Below, one piece after another: positions 1 to 7,387 of a stretch of DNA of 8,879 bases. A model generated the notes under the pieces. It ran no database searches. It was not told the origin of the DNA and worked only from the letters and a program-made list of their open reading frames with translations. Position 1 is the first letter of the stretch. Every line of letters starts with the position of its first letter. This DNA comes from Deltaproteobacteria bacterium (GTDB lineage Bacteria > Desulfobacterota > Desulfobacteria > Desulfobacterales > BuS5): contig JAGGWL010000230.1 of assembly GCA_021157555.1 (NCBI GenBank), positions 1 through 8,879 of the forward strand, written 5' to 3'. The translations under genes were made by a program, and so were the position numbers.

Positions 1-536
1 AACATACAGAAAAAATTAATCTTGTTCTCTGTTTCATTAAAACGTCTGTTCCTTAATTTAACTTTTACAAGGTTTATATCACTTGCGCGTACATTGGCAT
101 TAACTGCTTCAAGAATTCGGAAATCTGTTTTTTTATAAATATTCAAGCGCAGGATAAATTGTTTAACAACAGGCTGAGGTACAAACAGTCTTAAAAAGTT
201 TTTGTTTCCGGGAAACAAGAGAATTGATTCATAATTAACCGATAAAAGAGCAGCTTCAATTTTGTCCTCATCCTTTTTTTGAAACTTGCTTGATTCAAGA
301 ATATCTTCAAACTGCATCTGAATTCTTTCATCAGGATAAAAAATCAGCTCAAGGAGTGAATCTCTTTCGCAGTTTTCAGTATCAACAAGTATTTCGTTTA
401 GCTCCTCCAGCGAGGGGCTCCCAAAGGTTGAATCTATATAATCAATAACATCAGTGGTTATGATAATACCGTCATGAAATAAAGAAAGTATCTGTTTTGA
501 TAATAGATTGCATGTTGAACTTAATTCTATATTCAT
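1..536 (-). CDS. Hypothetical protein, 3' end cut by the window edge
   Basis: An open frame runs from an ATG at 536 leftwards to the window edge without a stop, giving at least 178 residues of the N-terminal part. An in-frame TAA just upstream (543-545) and no nearer alternative ATG fix the start. The protein begins MNIELSSTCNLLSKQ, is rich in Asp, Glu, Ile and Leu, and has basic stretches near residues 124-136 and 158-166. No signal peptide or membrane segment is obvious, so it is probably cytoplasmic. I do not recognise a family or a catalytic motif. It lies on the same strand as tex, about 180 bases downstream of it, with a REP-like palindrome between them, so it may be transcribed separately. 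The ribosome binding site is weak. Codon use and the uninterrupted frame make it a believable gene, but its function is unknown. Confidence 0.7.
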   Translation of the reverse strand, partial: MNIELSSTCNLLSKQILSLFHDGIIITTDVIDYIDSTFGSPSLEELNEILVDTENCERDSLLELIFYPDERIQMQFEDILESSKFQKKDEDKIEAALLSVNYESILLFPGNKNFLRLFVPQPVVKQFILRLNIYKKTDFRILEAVNANVRASDINLVKVKLRNRRFNETENKINFFCM

Positions 537-540
537 AAAT

Positions 541-717
541 ATTTAAATAAAACAAAAGGCTTCTGCATTGCCAGATTTTTTTACGCAAAATTCAAACTAA
601 ATCTGAGCGCACTTCTACGAAGTTGTTTCGTCCTCGTTCTTTACGTTGGTTGCAATTTTAGAGACAAGGCATGCCTTGTCTCTACGGCTTTCCCCAAATT
701 CTCGACGATCAGTACTT
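541..717. other. Intergenic spacer between tex and the hypothetical gene
   Basis: No gene is visible here. The spacer holds a long perfect palindrome (659-684) and, around 611-631, two small overlapping inverted repeats: ACTTC-TAC-GAAGT (611-623) and ACGAA-GTTGT-TTCGT (617-631). They share bases, so they cannot form at the same time. Between 632 and 658 the sequence is unremarkable. No convincing promoter for the leftward hypothetical gene was identified, although the stretch next to its start is AT-rich. Confidence 0.6.
659..684. repeat. REP-like 26-base perfect palindrome
   Basis: The half-site TAGAGACAAGGCA is followed immediately by its exact reverse complement, giving a 13-base-pair stem with no spacer. 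It lies 34 bases beyond the tex stop codon. The outer TAGAGAC...GTCTCTA arms resemble palindromic repeats found dispersed in many bacterial genomes (an inference from memory, not a search). A transcript from either strand could form a hairpin, but neither side is followed by a clean run of T, so it is not a textbook intrinsic terminator. It may still protect or end the tex transcript. Confidence 0.7.
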
Positions 718-2967
718 TTAGTTTTTAAAAAAATCGGCAAAAGGATTGTTAAATGGTTTTACCATTTTTTTCTGTTTTTTAGGTTTTGTCGGAAATAATT
801 TTTTAGGGTTCTCTTTTTTGGGCTCTTTTTTTTGGTCCGGGAATGTTTTCAGCGATAATGAGATCCTTTTTCTTTCATGATCTACTTCCAGAATTGATAC
901 TTTTACTTTTTGCTGTACCTTGACTATATCTGATGGATTTTTTACAAATCCGTCAGATATCTCGCTTATATGGACAAGACCGTCCTGATGAACGCCAATA
1001 TCCACAAAAGCGCCGAAGGCTGTAACATTGGTCACTATTCCTGGAATCTTCATGCCGACTTCAAGATCCGCTATTTTTTCTATGCCCTCTTCAAATGCAA
1101 AAGCTTCGAACTCTTCTCTGGGATCACGACCGGGTTTTGCAAGTTCATCCATTATGTCGTTCAGGGTCGGTAGCCCAATGCCATCACTAACATACTTTAA
1201 GAGATCAATTTTTTTCCTGAGCTCTGATTTGGTCATTAGATCTTTTACGCGGCATCCAATATCTTTGACCATTTTTTCAACCACATGATAAGATTCAGGA
1301 TGTACAGCGCTTGTATCCAGCGGATTTTCCCCATTATAGACCCTTAAAAATCCGGCTGACTGTTCAAAAGCCTTTGGCCCCAGCCTGGAAACTTTTTTTA
1401 AATCTTTTTTTGATTCAAAAGGACCGTTTTCATTCCTGTATGCCACTATGTTGCGTGCAAGCCCGGGCCCGAGACCGGAAATATACGAAAGAAGCTGAGC
1501 ACCGGCTCTATTTGTGTCTGCCCCGACTTTGTTAACACAGCTTATTACAAGATCATCCAGGGATCCTTTTAACTCTGTTTGATCAACATCATGTTGATAT
1601 TGACCGACACCAATTGATTTTGGTGCAATTTTGACAAGTTCTGCCAGAGGATCCATCAGACGCCTGCCGATTGAAACAGCTCCGCGCACTGTAAGATCAA
1701 GATCCGGAAATTCTTCCCGTGCAACCTCAGAGGCGGAATAAATGGAAGCTCCGCTTTCATTAACCATTATAATCAGGAGATTTTCAGGAAGCCCGATTTT
1801 TTTTAAAAAAGACTCGGTCTCTCTTCCTGCAGTACCATTCCCTAAGGCTATAGCGCCTATTTCAAATCGCTTGCACAGATTTTTGACTTTATCTGCTGCT
1901 TCAGAATCCTTTTTTTGGTTCATATTTGGAAAAATGGTATCATTGCATAAGAGTTTGCCCTGATTGTCAAGGCAGACTATCTTGCATCCGGTTCTGAATC
2001 CGGGGTCTATTCCCATGACTCGCTTGGCGGCCAGAGTGGGTGCGAGCAGCAATTCCTTAAGGTTATCAGTAAAAATTTTTATAGCCTCAGCATCTGCTTT
2101 TTCTTTTGATGCCAGCCTGATTTCCGTTTCCATTGATCTTGATAACAGCCTTTTATAGCAATCATTAATTGCCAGCTTTACCTGTTTGGAATCGTCACCG
2201 CTCCCTTTTAGGAAAAGCTCTTCAAGTATGTTTAATGCATCTTCCGGTTTTGGAGCAATTGTCAGGTTTAAGATATCCTCTTTTTCGCCTCTTCGCATGG
2301 CAAGCAGTCTGTGTGACGGAACCGCAGAAACAGACTCTTCCCATTCAAAGTAGTCCCTGTATTTTTTCCCTTCTAATTCTTTACCGGATGCTACCGAAGA
2401 TTGAACAATTCCTTTTGAGGCAAACAGACTGCGAAGAAGAACGCGGGCATCCTGATTTTCACTGACAATCTCGGCCATAATATTTCTTGCGCCCGTCAGC
2501 GCAGCCTCCACGTCATCGACACCTTTTTCAGGATCAACAAATTTTTGAGCCTCTTTAAACGGATCTATCCCTGTTTGAGCAAATATAATTTCGGAAAGCG
2601 GTTCCAGCCCTTTTTCTCTGGCAATGGAAGCCTTGGTGCGGCGTTTGGGTTTATATGGCAAATAAATATCTTCAAGGGTGCTTATATCTTCGGCAGCCAT
2701 GACTTCTTTTTCAAGTTCATCAGTTAAATGTCCATGCTGCTCCAGAGATTTAAGAACAGCCTCTCTGCGCGCGTCCAATTCTTTTAGTTTGCCAAGTCTG
2801 TCACGGATTGCAGTTATTTCTACTTCATCAAGGGAGTCGGTAGCTTCCTTTCTATAGCGTGCAATAAAAGGTATGGTTGCGTCCTGTTCAAGCAGGTTGA
2901 TAGCGGCTTTGATCTGTGTTTCCTTTAATTTAAGTTCAGATGCAATTTTTGATATATATTTATTCAT
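718..2967 (-). CDS. tex: Tex family RNA-binding transcription accessory protein
   Basis: This is a 749-residue cytoplasmic nucleic-acid-binding protein of the Tex/YhgF family, which is linked to transcription and RNA processing. The exact biochemical role of Tex is not settled. In order it shows a helical N-terminal Tex region (about 1-200, with the family-typical IPFIARYRKE near 32-41 and LEDIYLPYKPKRRTKA near 98-113), a YqgF/RNase H-like domain (about 316-440, starting VMGIDPGFRTG), tandem helix-hairpin-helix motifs (about 490-560, including SGLGPGLARNI and SRLGPKAF), and a C-terminal S1 RNA-binding domain (about 634-707, GIVTNVTAFGAFVDIG). A Lys-rich tail (about 712-737) ends the protein and probably adds nonspecific RNA affinity. 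The length is close to that of other family members (roughly 750-785 residues). The ATG at 2967 overlaps the stop of the upstream U32 gene in an ATGA arrangement, which indicates an operon with translational coupling. No frameshift or truncation is seen. Confidence 0.97.
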   Translation of the reverse strand: MNKYISKIASELKLKETQIKAAINLLEQDATIPFIARYRKEATDSLDEVEITAIRDRLGKLKELDARREAVLKSLEQHGHLTDELEKEVMAAEDISTLEDIYLPYKPKRRTKASIAREKGLEPLSEIIFAQTGIDPFKEAQKFVDPEKGVDDVEAALTGARNIMAEIVSENQDARVLLRSLFASKGIVQSSVASGKELEGKKYRDYFEWEESVSAVPSHRLLAMRRGEKEDILNLTIAPKPEDALNILEELFLKGSGDDSKQVKLAINDCYKRLLSRSMETEIRLASKEKADAEAIKIFTDNLKELLLAPTLAAKRVMGIDPGFRTGCKIVCLDNQGKLLCNDTIFPNMNQKKDSEAADKVKNLCKRFEIGAIALGNGTAGRETESFLKKIGLPENLLIIMVNESGASIYSASEVAREEFPDLDLTVRGAVSIGRRLMDPLAELVKIAPKSIGVGQYQHDVDQTELKGSLDDLVISCVNKVGADTNRAGAQLLSYISGLGPGLARNIVAYRNENGPFESKKDLKKVSRLGPKAFEQSAGFLRVYNGENPLDTSAVHPESYHVVEKMVKDIGCRVKDLMTKSELRKKIDLLKYVSDGIGLPTLNDIMDELAKPGRDPREEFEAFAFEEGIEKIADLEVGMKIPGIVTNVTAFGAFVDIGVHQDGLVHISEISDGFVKNPSDIVKVQQKVKVSILEVDHERKRISLSLKTFPDQKKEPKKENPKKLFPTKPKKQKKMVKPFNNPFADFFKN

Positions 2968-4187
2968 ACAGATTCTTTTCTTCTAATAAGATTGTTTTTG
3001 GAATATTGCCCATTAAGCAGAATTTTTACAATGCTGCCTGGCTGAGCAAAAGGTTGAGATTTTTCGTCCTTGTCAATAATATCCCTGATTTTATCGCTGA
3101 TTGCCGGTCCTTTTTTACAAAGTATGCTTATTTCATCACCTTTAAATATCTTATTTCGCACTTCAATAGAGATATAATTCCCTGAGCCGTCATTTATTAT
3201 CTTGGCGATAAAACGATGTTTCGGTTTTTGAAGGCGCTCGTAATTGGGAATGATCTGCTCAGGGTCATTAAAATAAAACCCGGTGCAATATCCTCTGTTA
3301 TTGATATAGCTGAGTTCCTTGATCCACTCATCGTCCACTTCATAATGATCAGGATTGTCGTAATAACGATCTATTGCCTCTCTATAGACTTTTACAGTTG
3401 AAGCAAGGTAATTGATCCCTTTCATCCGGCCTTCAATTTTTAAAGATGTAATCCCGGCCTTAATCATTTCAGGTATATGTTCGATCATGCAAAGATCGCT
3501 TGAGTTAAAAATATAAGTGCCGCGATTATCTTCGGCAACAGGCATATATTTGCCGGGACGCAGCTCTTCCACAACCGAGTATTTCCATCTGCATGGATGT
3601 GAACAGAGGCCGCGATTGCTGTCTCTGAGTGTCATAAAATTGCTCAGCAAACATCGCCCCGAGTAGGATATACACATGGCGCCGTGAACAAAAGCTTCAA
3701 TTTCCGCTTCGCTATGCAAGCCTATTTCACTGATTTCTTGCAGAGAGAGCTCCCTGGCCGCGTTTATCCTTTTAATTCCAAGCTGTTCCCAGAAAAGAAC
3801 TGATTTGTAGTTTGTCGTATTTGCCTGGGTACTGAGGTGCACCGGTATTTCAGGAACCAGATTACGAGCTTCCATAAAGATGCCCGGGTCGGCAATAATA
3901 AGGGCATCCGGCCCGATTGCGCCAAGTTCTTTAAGATGCTCGGCAATTGCTTTTTGTTCGGAATTTCTGGAATAAATATTGCAGGCAATATAGACTTTGA
4001 CTTTGTTGGCATGCGCAAATTTAATGGCTTGCTCCAGTTCGTCATGGGAAAAATTACCGGAAAAATTTCTAAGGCTGAAATCTTTTCCTGCCAGATAGAC
4101 CGCATTTGCTCCATAGTTTATCGCAATTTCCAGTTTTTCAAAGTTTCCTGCCGGAGCAAGAAGTTCTATCTTGTTTTTTATATTCAT
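2964..4187 (-). CDS. trhP: U32 family protein, TrhP/YegQ-like tRNA hydroxylation protein
   Basis: This is a 407-residue cytoplasmic protein. It opens with the family-typical IELLAPAGNFEKLEIAINYG and carries the U32 signature EAFVHGAMCISYSGRC (165-179), followed by NRGLCSHPCRWKY (191-203), SLKIEGRMK (248-256) and NRGYCTGFYF (297-306). Cys172, Cys179, Cys195, Cys199 and Cys233 are candidates for an iron-sulfur cluster. Although called peptidases, characterised bacterial members of this branch (E. coli TrhP, Bacillus TrhP1/TrhP2) help form 5-hydroxyuridine at tRNA position 34 using prephenate, and RlhA acts on 23S rRNA. Resemblance to TrhP extends through the C-terminal domain, and the length is a little below the 453 residues of E. 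coli TrhP and far below RlhA. The exact substrate is inferred, and the gene symbol is tentative. The gene is first in a minus-strand operon with tex (4-base overlap). No clear Shine-Dalgarno sequence precedes the ATG at 4187. Confidence 0.87.
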   Translation of the reverse strand: MNIKNKIELLAPAGNFEKLEIAINYGANAVYLAGKDFSLRNFSGNFSHDELEQAIKFAHANKVKVYIACNIYSRNSEQKAIAEHLKELGAIGPDALIIADPGIFMEARNLVPEIPVHLSTQANTTNYKSVLFWEQLGIKRINAARELSLQEISEIGLHSEAEIEAFVHGAMCISYSGRCLLSNFMTLRDSNRGLCSHPCRWKYSVVEELRPGKYMPVAEDNRGTYIFNSSDLCMIEHIPEMIKAGITSLKIEGRMKGINYLASTVKVYREAIDRYYDNPDHYEVDDEWIKELSYINNRGYCTGFYFNDPEQIIPNYERLQKPKHRFIAKIINDGSGNYISIEVRNKIFKGDEISILCKKGPAISDKIRDIIDKDEKSQPFAQPGSIVKILLNGQYSKNNLIRRKESV

Positions 4188-4259
4188 AACAGGTAGTTTA
4201 TTACATCTTCAAATATAATCAAGCTTGAAAAAAATAAGGATATGATTATAGTGTAAATT
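4188..4259. promoter_or_regulatory. Divergent intergenic region between trhP-tex and the ClpX-like gene
   Basis: This 72-base AT-rich region must carry the start signals for both directions. It holds a 10-base palindrome TCAAGCTTGA (4219-4228) and an inverted pair TTCAA (4208-4212) / TTGAA (4225-4229), which could be an operator or chance. A TATAAT also occurs on the minus strand (4250-4245), but it lacks a good -35 partner. The leftward promoter therefore remains unassigned. Confidence 0.5.
4225..4252 (+). promoter_or_regulatory. Predicted sigma70-type promoter for the ClpX-like gene
   Basis: A TTGAAA -35 (4225-4230) and a TATAGT -10 (4247-4252), each five of six matches to consensus, are separated by 16 bases. 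The predicted transcript would start near 4258-4260, almost on the first ATG of the gene at 4260. This suggests either a leaderless message or use of the second in-frame ATG at 4299. The -35 overlaps a small palindrome. Confidence 0.45.
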
Positions 4260-6065
4260 ATGGAAGAAAAAAATATAAAAAAAGAAAAAAAGAAAATCAT
4301 GAATGAAGGCATTCCCGATCCCAAACAGATTGAGAAAGAAATAGGTGAGTTTCTGGCAAAAAAGTTTGGCGGCACAGTAAAGGTAGTATCCCCTGTGATG
4401 TTGCCCAAAGAAATGGAGCCGGATAAGCCTGAAAAAAAACCTGCACAAAAAAGTATAGATTTTAATTTAACACCTGAAGAGCTTATTTTTTACCTTGACC
4501 AGTATATAGTCAAGCAAGATGAGGCGAAAGCTGTTATCGCAACAAAAATATGTACCCATTTTAACAGAATAAAGCGTTTAAGCGACGCAAGTGTCGAGAT
4601 GGATGACATGGTCGGGGGCATAAAGAACAATGTCCTTATGATAGGGCCTACCGGTGTCGGCAAAACTTACATGCTCAAACTTATTGCAAAGAAAATAGGT
4701 GTCCCGTTTGCAAAAGGAGATGCAACCAAATTCAGTGAAACCGGGTATGTAGGAGGTGATGTAGAAGACCTTATCAGAGATCTTGTCAGAGACGCTGATG
4801 ATGATATCGGGATAGCACAATATGGTATAGTTTATATTGATGAAATTGATAAAATAGCCTCAAGCCGCAACCTTGCAGGATCTGATATTTCCCGTACAGG
4901 CGTTCAGCGAGCTCTGCTGAAGCCGATGGAAGATACGGATGTGGAGCTGAAGGTTCAACATGATCCTATTTCCATGATCCAGGAAATAGAAAAATATCGT
5001 AAAACAGGTAAACGGGAAAAAAAAACAGTTAATACAAAAAACATACTTTTTATCATGAGCGGCGCTTTTTCGGAACTTTCGGAAATTATAACAAGGCGAA
5101 TGACCAAACAGAATATCGGTTTTGGAGCGCAGCTTAAAAACGCTGAAGAAGATACCGCAAAATTAAAAAATGTTAAGTCCGAAGACCTTATAGAATTCGG
5201 ATTTGAATCGGAATTTATCGGCAGGCTTCCAGTCATAGCTGTTTTTGAAAGATTAGCAAAAGATGATCTTTATGAAATTCTTAAAAATCCAAGCAATCCG
5301 ATTATGCTTGGTAAAAGACTTGATTTTTCAGCTTATGGAATAGATATAAAGTTTGAGGATGATCTTCTTGAAGCTTTGGCATGTCGAGCTTTTGAAGAAA
5401 ACACAGGAGCAAGAGGCCTGGTTAGCGCAATAGAAAAGGCATTGCTGTTGTTTGAAACAAGACTCCCATCGACTGATCTTAAAATATTTCCGGCTACAAC
5501 TTCAGTTCTTGATTCTCCTGAAGCCTATATGGAAAAACTTTTATCTCCTTCAGGTCGAAATAAAGCAGAAAGCAATCAGGAGAGCGTCTACAAACAACTG
5601 GTAGTTAATGAAAAAGAATTTATAAAAAATTACCTGGTATCAAGAAAACAAATTTTTTCCAAAAAATATAATATTGCGCTTACGCCTTCGCAGATTAATA
5701 TTGCCGCTGAATATTACTCCAGAAAGATAATGGATATCGGCACTGTTTTAAAAAAAATAAAACCATATTATGATGAAGTCAAAAAAATAGAGCTATTCTT
5801 TTTTAATATGCACGATGTCAATATTATTTTTGAAGATGATGCTGTTGATTATATACTTGAACAGATTATAGTATATTCAATGAAACAGGAAGATTTTTGT
5901 AAGGAATTGACTCAAAATTTTGAGCATGGCTTAAAATTAATTCGAGAAAAAACAGGAAAAAACAGGTTTTTTATTACAAAAAAAGCTTTAGATGATCCGG
6001 ATAATTATATCCAAACTCTAATAAAACAAGAATTAAGCAGGCACGATTTGTCGGCGATTGATTAA
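4260..6065 (+). CDS. ClpX-like AAA+ unfoldase with C-terminal extension and no zinc-binding domain
   Basis: This is a 601-residue ATP-dependent protein-remodelling ATPase closest to ClpX. The AAA+ core (about 70-400) has Walker A GPTGVGKT (129-136), the pore loop GYVG (162-165), Walker B IVYIDEID (190-197), sensor 1 ILFIMSGAF (262-270), an arginine-finger segment EFIGRLPV (318-325) and sensor 2 GARGL (383-387). IGFGA (286-290) matches the loop by which ClpX docks on ClpP. It differs from ClpX, about 424 residues long in E. coli, in three ways: there is no Cys4 zinc-binding domain (no Cys before residue 98, only a charged leader), the segment holding the RKH pore loop is replaced by a longer Lys-rich stretch (about 230-260), and about 170 residues with no recognised domain follow the core (about 430-601). 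The start is uncertain: ATG 4260 has no Shine-Dalgarno, and Met14 (4299) follows a purine-rich tract. It lies 33 bases upstream of ahbC on the same strand, so cotranscription is likely. It may partner ClpP or act as a stand-alone unfoldase. The substrate is unknown. Confidence 0.88.
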   Translation: MEEKNIKKEKKKIMNEGIPDPKQIEKEIGEFLAKKFGGTVKVVSPVMLPKEMEPDKPEKKPAQKSIDFNLTPEELIFYLDQYIVKQDEAKAVIATKICTHFNRIKRLSDASVEMDDMVGGIKNNVLMIGPTGVGKTYMLKLIAKKIGVPFAKGDATKFSETGYVGGDVEDLIRDLVRDADDDIGIAQYGIVYIDEIDKIASSRNLAGSDISRTGVQRALLKPMEDTDVELKVQHDPISMIQEIEKYRKTGKREKKTVNTKNILFIMSGAFSELSEIITRRMTKQNIGFGAQLKNAEEDTAKLKNVKSEDLIEFGFESEFIGRLPVIAVFERLAKDDLYEILKNPSNPIMLGKRLDFSAYGIDIKFEDDLLEALACRAFEENTGARGLVSAIEKALLLFETRLPSTDLKIFPATTSVLDSPEAYMEKLLSPSGRNKAESNQESVYKQLVVNEKEFIKNYLVSRKQIFSKKYNIALTPSQINIAAEYYSRKIMDIGTVLKKIKPYYDEVKKIELFFFNMHDVNIIFEDDAVDYILEQIIVYSMKQEDFCKELTQNFEHGLKLIREKTGKNRFFITKKALDDPDNYIQTLIKQELSRHDLSAID

Positions 6066-6084
6066 AAGGCTTCCAGTGGCCTTT
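6065..6084 (+). other. Weak hairpin between the ClpX-like gene and ahbC
   Basis: AAAGGC (6065-6070) and GCCTTT (6079-6084) can pair around an 8-base loop. The stem is short and no T-run follows, so it is unlikely to stop transcription. It might sit near the translation start of ahbC or act as a processing site. Confidence 0.3.
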
Positions 6085-6098
6085 GCGAGAATACAACT

Positions 6099-7274
6099 AT
6101 GATTGGAATTTCAAAACTTTACTGCGGAACAGCGGAGCTTTCTGATGTGCTTCGTTATGGACGTGATTCTTCTAAACTCCCTTCTCACCTGTTACAGTTT
6201 TCATATGACAAAAAGCCGGTAGTGGTATGGAACATCACGAGAAAGTGTAATCTAAAGTGTGTTCACTGTTATGCACATGCCAAAAATCAGGATTTTGAAA
6301 ATGAACTTTCTACACATGAAGGATTTGCAATAATTGATGACCTTGCCGAATTCGGTGTCCCTGTTATTCTGTTTTCAGGAGGAGAACCTTTGACCCGCAA
6401 GGATCTGCCTGAACTTGCAGCATATGCTATAAAAAAAGGGCTGCGCGCTGTAATTTCGACTAATGGCACATTGATAACAAAAAAGACTGCTCAAACATTA
6501 AAGAAAATAGGTTTATCATATGTCGGCATAAGTATAGACGGAATGGAAGAGATAAACGATCGCTTTCGGGGCGTAAAGGGAGCCTTTAATGCAGCTATTA
6601 AAGGGATTGAGAATTGCAAGGCGGCCGGTATAAAGGTGGGACTTCGTTTTACTATTAATAAATTTAATGCTGGTGAAATTCCGCAAATCTTCGATCTTTT
6701 GGAAGAGATGGATATACCCAGGGTTTGTTTTTATCATCTTGTTTATGCCGGACGCGGATCCGAACTTATTAAAGAGGATTCAACTCACGCCGAGACAAGA
6801 AAAATTGTTGATCTGATCCTGAAACGTACCAAAGAACTGCATGATAAAGGAAAACCCAAAGAAGTTTTAACTGTGGATAATCATGCTGACGGCCCTTATT
6901 TGTATATGAAATTACTTAAAGAAGATCCTGAGAGAACAAAGGGAGTGCTTGAACTCCTTAAAATGAATGAGGGCAACAGCTCCGGCCGGGGTATAGGATG
7001 TATAAGCTGGGATGGTGAAGTTTATCCTGATCAGTTCTGGCGGCATCACAGCTTCGGTAATGTTAGAAACAGGCCTTTTTCAGAAATATGGACAGATCTT
7101 TCAGAGCCTTTGATGAAGAAACTGAAAGATAAAAAAAAGTATGTTACTGGAAGATGTGCAACCTGCAAATGGCTTGATATATGTGCCGGTAATTTCAGAG
7201 TCCGTGCCGAAGCTGCCACGGGCGATCTTTGGGCACCTGATCCGGCATGTTATTTAACTGATGAGGAAATATAG
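6099..7274 (+). CDS. ahbC: 12,18-didecarboxysiroheme deacetylase AhbC (radical SAM)
   Basis: This is a 391-residue cytoplasmic radical SAM enzyme. AhbC removes the two acetate side chains of 12,18-didecarboxysiroheme to give iron-coproporphyrin III, the next-to-last step of the siroheme-dependent heme pathway. The radical SAM cluster motif is Cys50-x3-Cys54-x2-Cys57 (CNLKCVHC), followed by SGGEP (93-97) and SIDG (145-148). The C-terminal part has the Cys pattern of an auxiliary iron-sulfur cluster: Cys301 (GCISWDGEVYPDQFWRH), Cys353, Cys356, Cys362 (GRCATCKWLDIC) and Cys384. The assignment as AhbC rather than NirJ or AhbD rests on overall likeness and on the gene order ahbC-hemB-ahbD, known from Desulfovibrio vulgaris. 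The ATG at 6099 has only a weak GAGA Shine-Dalgarno (6087-6090). A 113-base gap separates it from hemB. Confidence 0.93.
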   Translation: MIGISKLYCGTAELSDVLRYGRDSSKLPSHLLQFSYDKKPVVVWNITRKCNLKCVHCYAHAKNQDFENELSTHEGFAIIDDLAEFGVPVILFSGGEPLTRKDLPELAAYAIKKGLRAVISTNGTLITKKTAQTLKKIGLSYVGISIDGMEEINDRFRGVKGAFNAAIKGIENCKAAGIKVGLRFTINKFNAGEIPQIFDLLEEMDIPRVCFYHLVYAGRGSELIKEDSTHAETRKIVDLILKRTKELHDKGKPKEVLTVDNHADGPYLYMKLLKEDPERTKGVLELLKMNEGNSSGRGIGCISWDGEVYPDQFWRHHSFGNVRNRPFSEIWTDLSEPLMKKLKDKKKYVTGRCATCKWLDICAGNFRVRAEAATGDLWAPDPACYLTDEEI

Positions 7275-7387
7275 CCCTTAGATAAAGATTTTGGGTGCGT
7301 TATCGGTCGTCGGAGTATTATAATACGCCTTCCTCCCTCTGGCCTTCCCAAAATTATTATCTTAAAGCCTATATTATAAGGACAAAT
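7275..7387 (+). other. ahbC-hemB intergenic gap
   Basis: The gap holds a 12-base palindrome GTATTATAATAC (7315-7326), which contains a TATAAT (7319-7324) without a well-placed -35 box. A frame continuous with hemB is open from a GTG at 7295, but its 31 codons do not look like HemB and are treated as noncoding. The gap could hold a weak internal promoter, and no terminator is seen. Confidence 0.4.
7378..7382 (+). promoter_or_regulatory. Ribosome binding site deciding the hemB start
   Basis: AAGGA lies 5 bases before the ATG at 7388. This supports that start over the upstream in-frame GTG at 7295, which has no such signal. Confidence 0.75.

Noticed and set aside
2169..2465. 98-residue plus-strand open frame inside tex
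   Set aside because: It is antisense to the conserved tex gene and shows no recognisable protein features.
3837..4196. 119-residue plus-strand open frame opposite the U32 gene
   Set aside because: It lies entirely antisense to a well-supported conserved gene and has no family-like sequence.
4242..4256. Four-codon leader peptide ATG ATT ATA GTG TAA preceded by AAGGA
   Set aside because: The AAGGA is only one base from this ATG, too close for normal initiation, and the stretch overlaps the predicted -10 element, so it is probably not transcribed.
6065..6084. Intrinsic terminator between the ClpX-like gene and ahbC
   Set aside because: The stem is only 6 base pairs and no T-run follows. Readthrough is more likely.
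7295..7387. N-terminal extension of hemB from a GTG at 7295
   Set aside because: The 31 extra residues do not resemble HemB. The ATG at 7388 has a good AAGGA site and gives the family's normal length, with catalytic residues at the expected positions.
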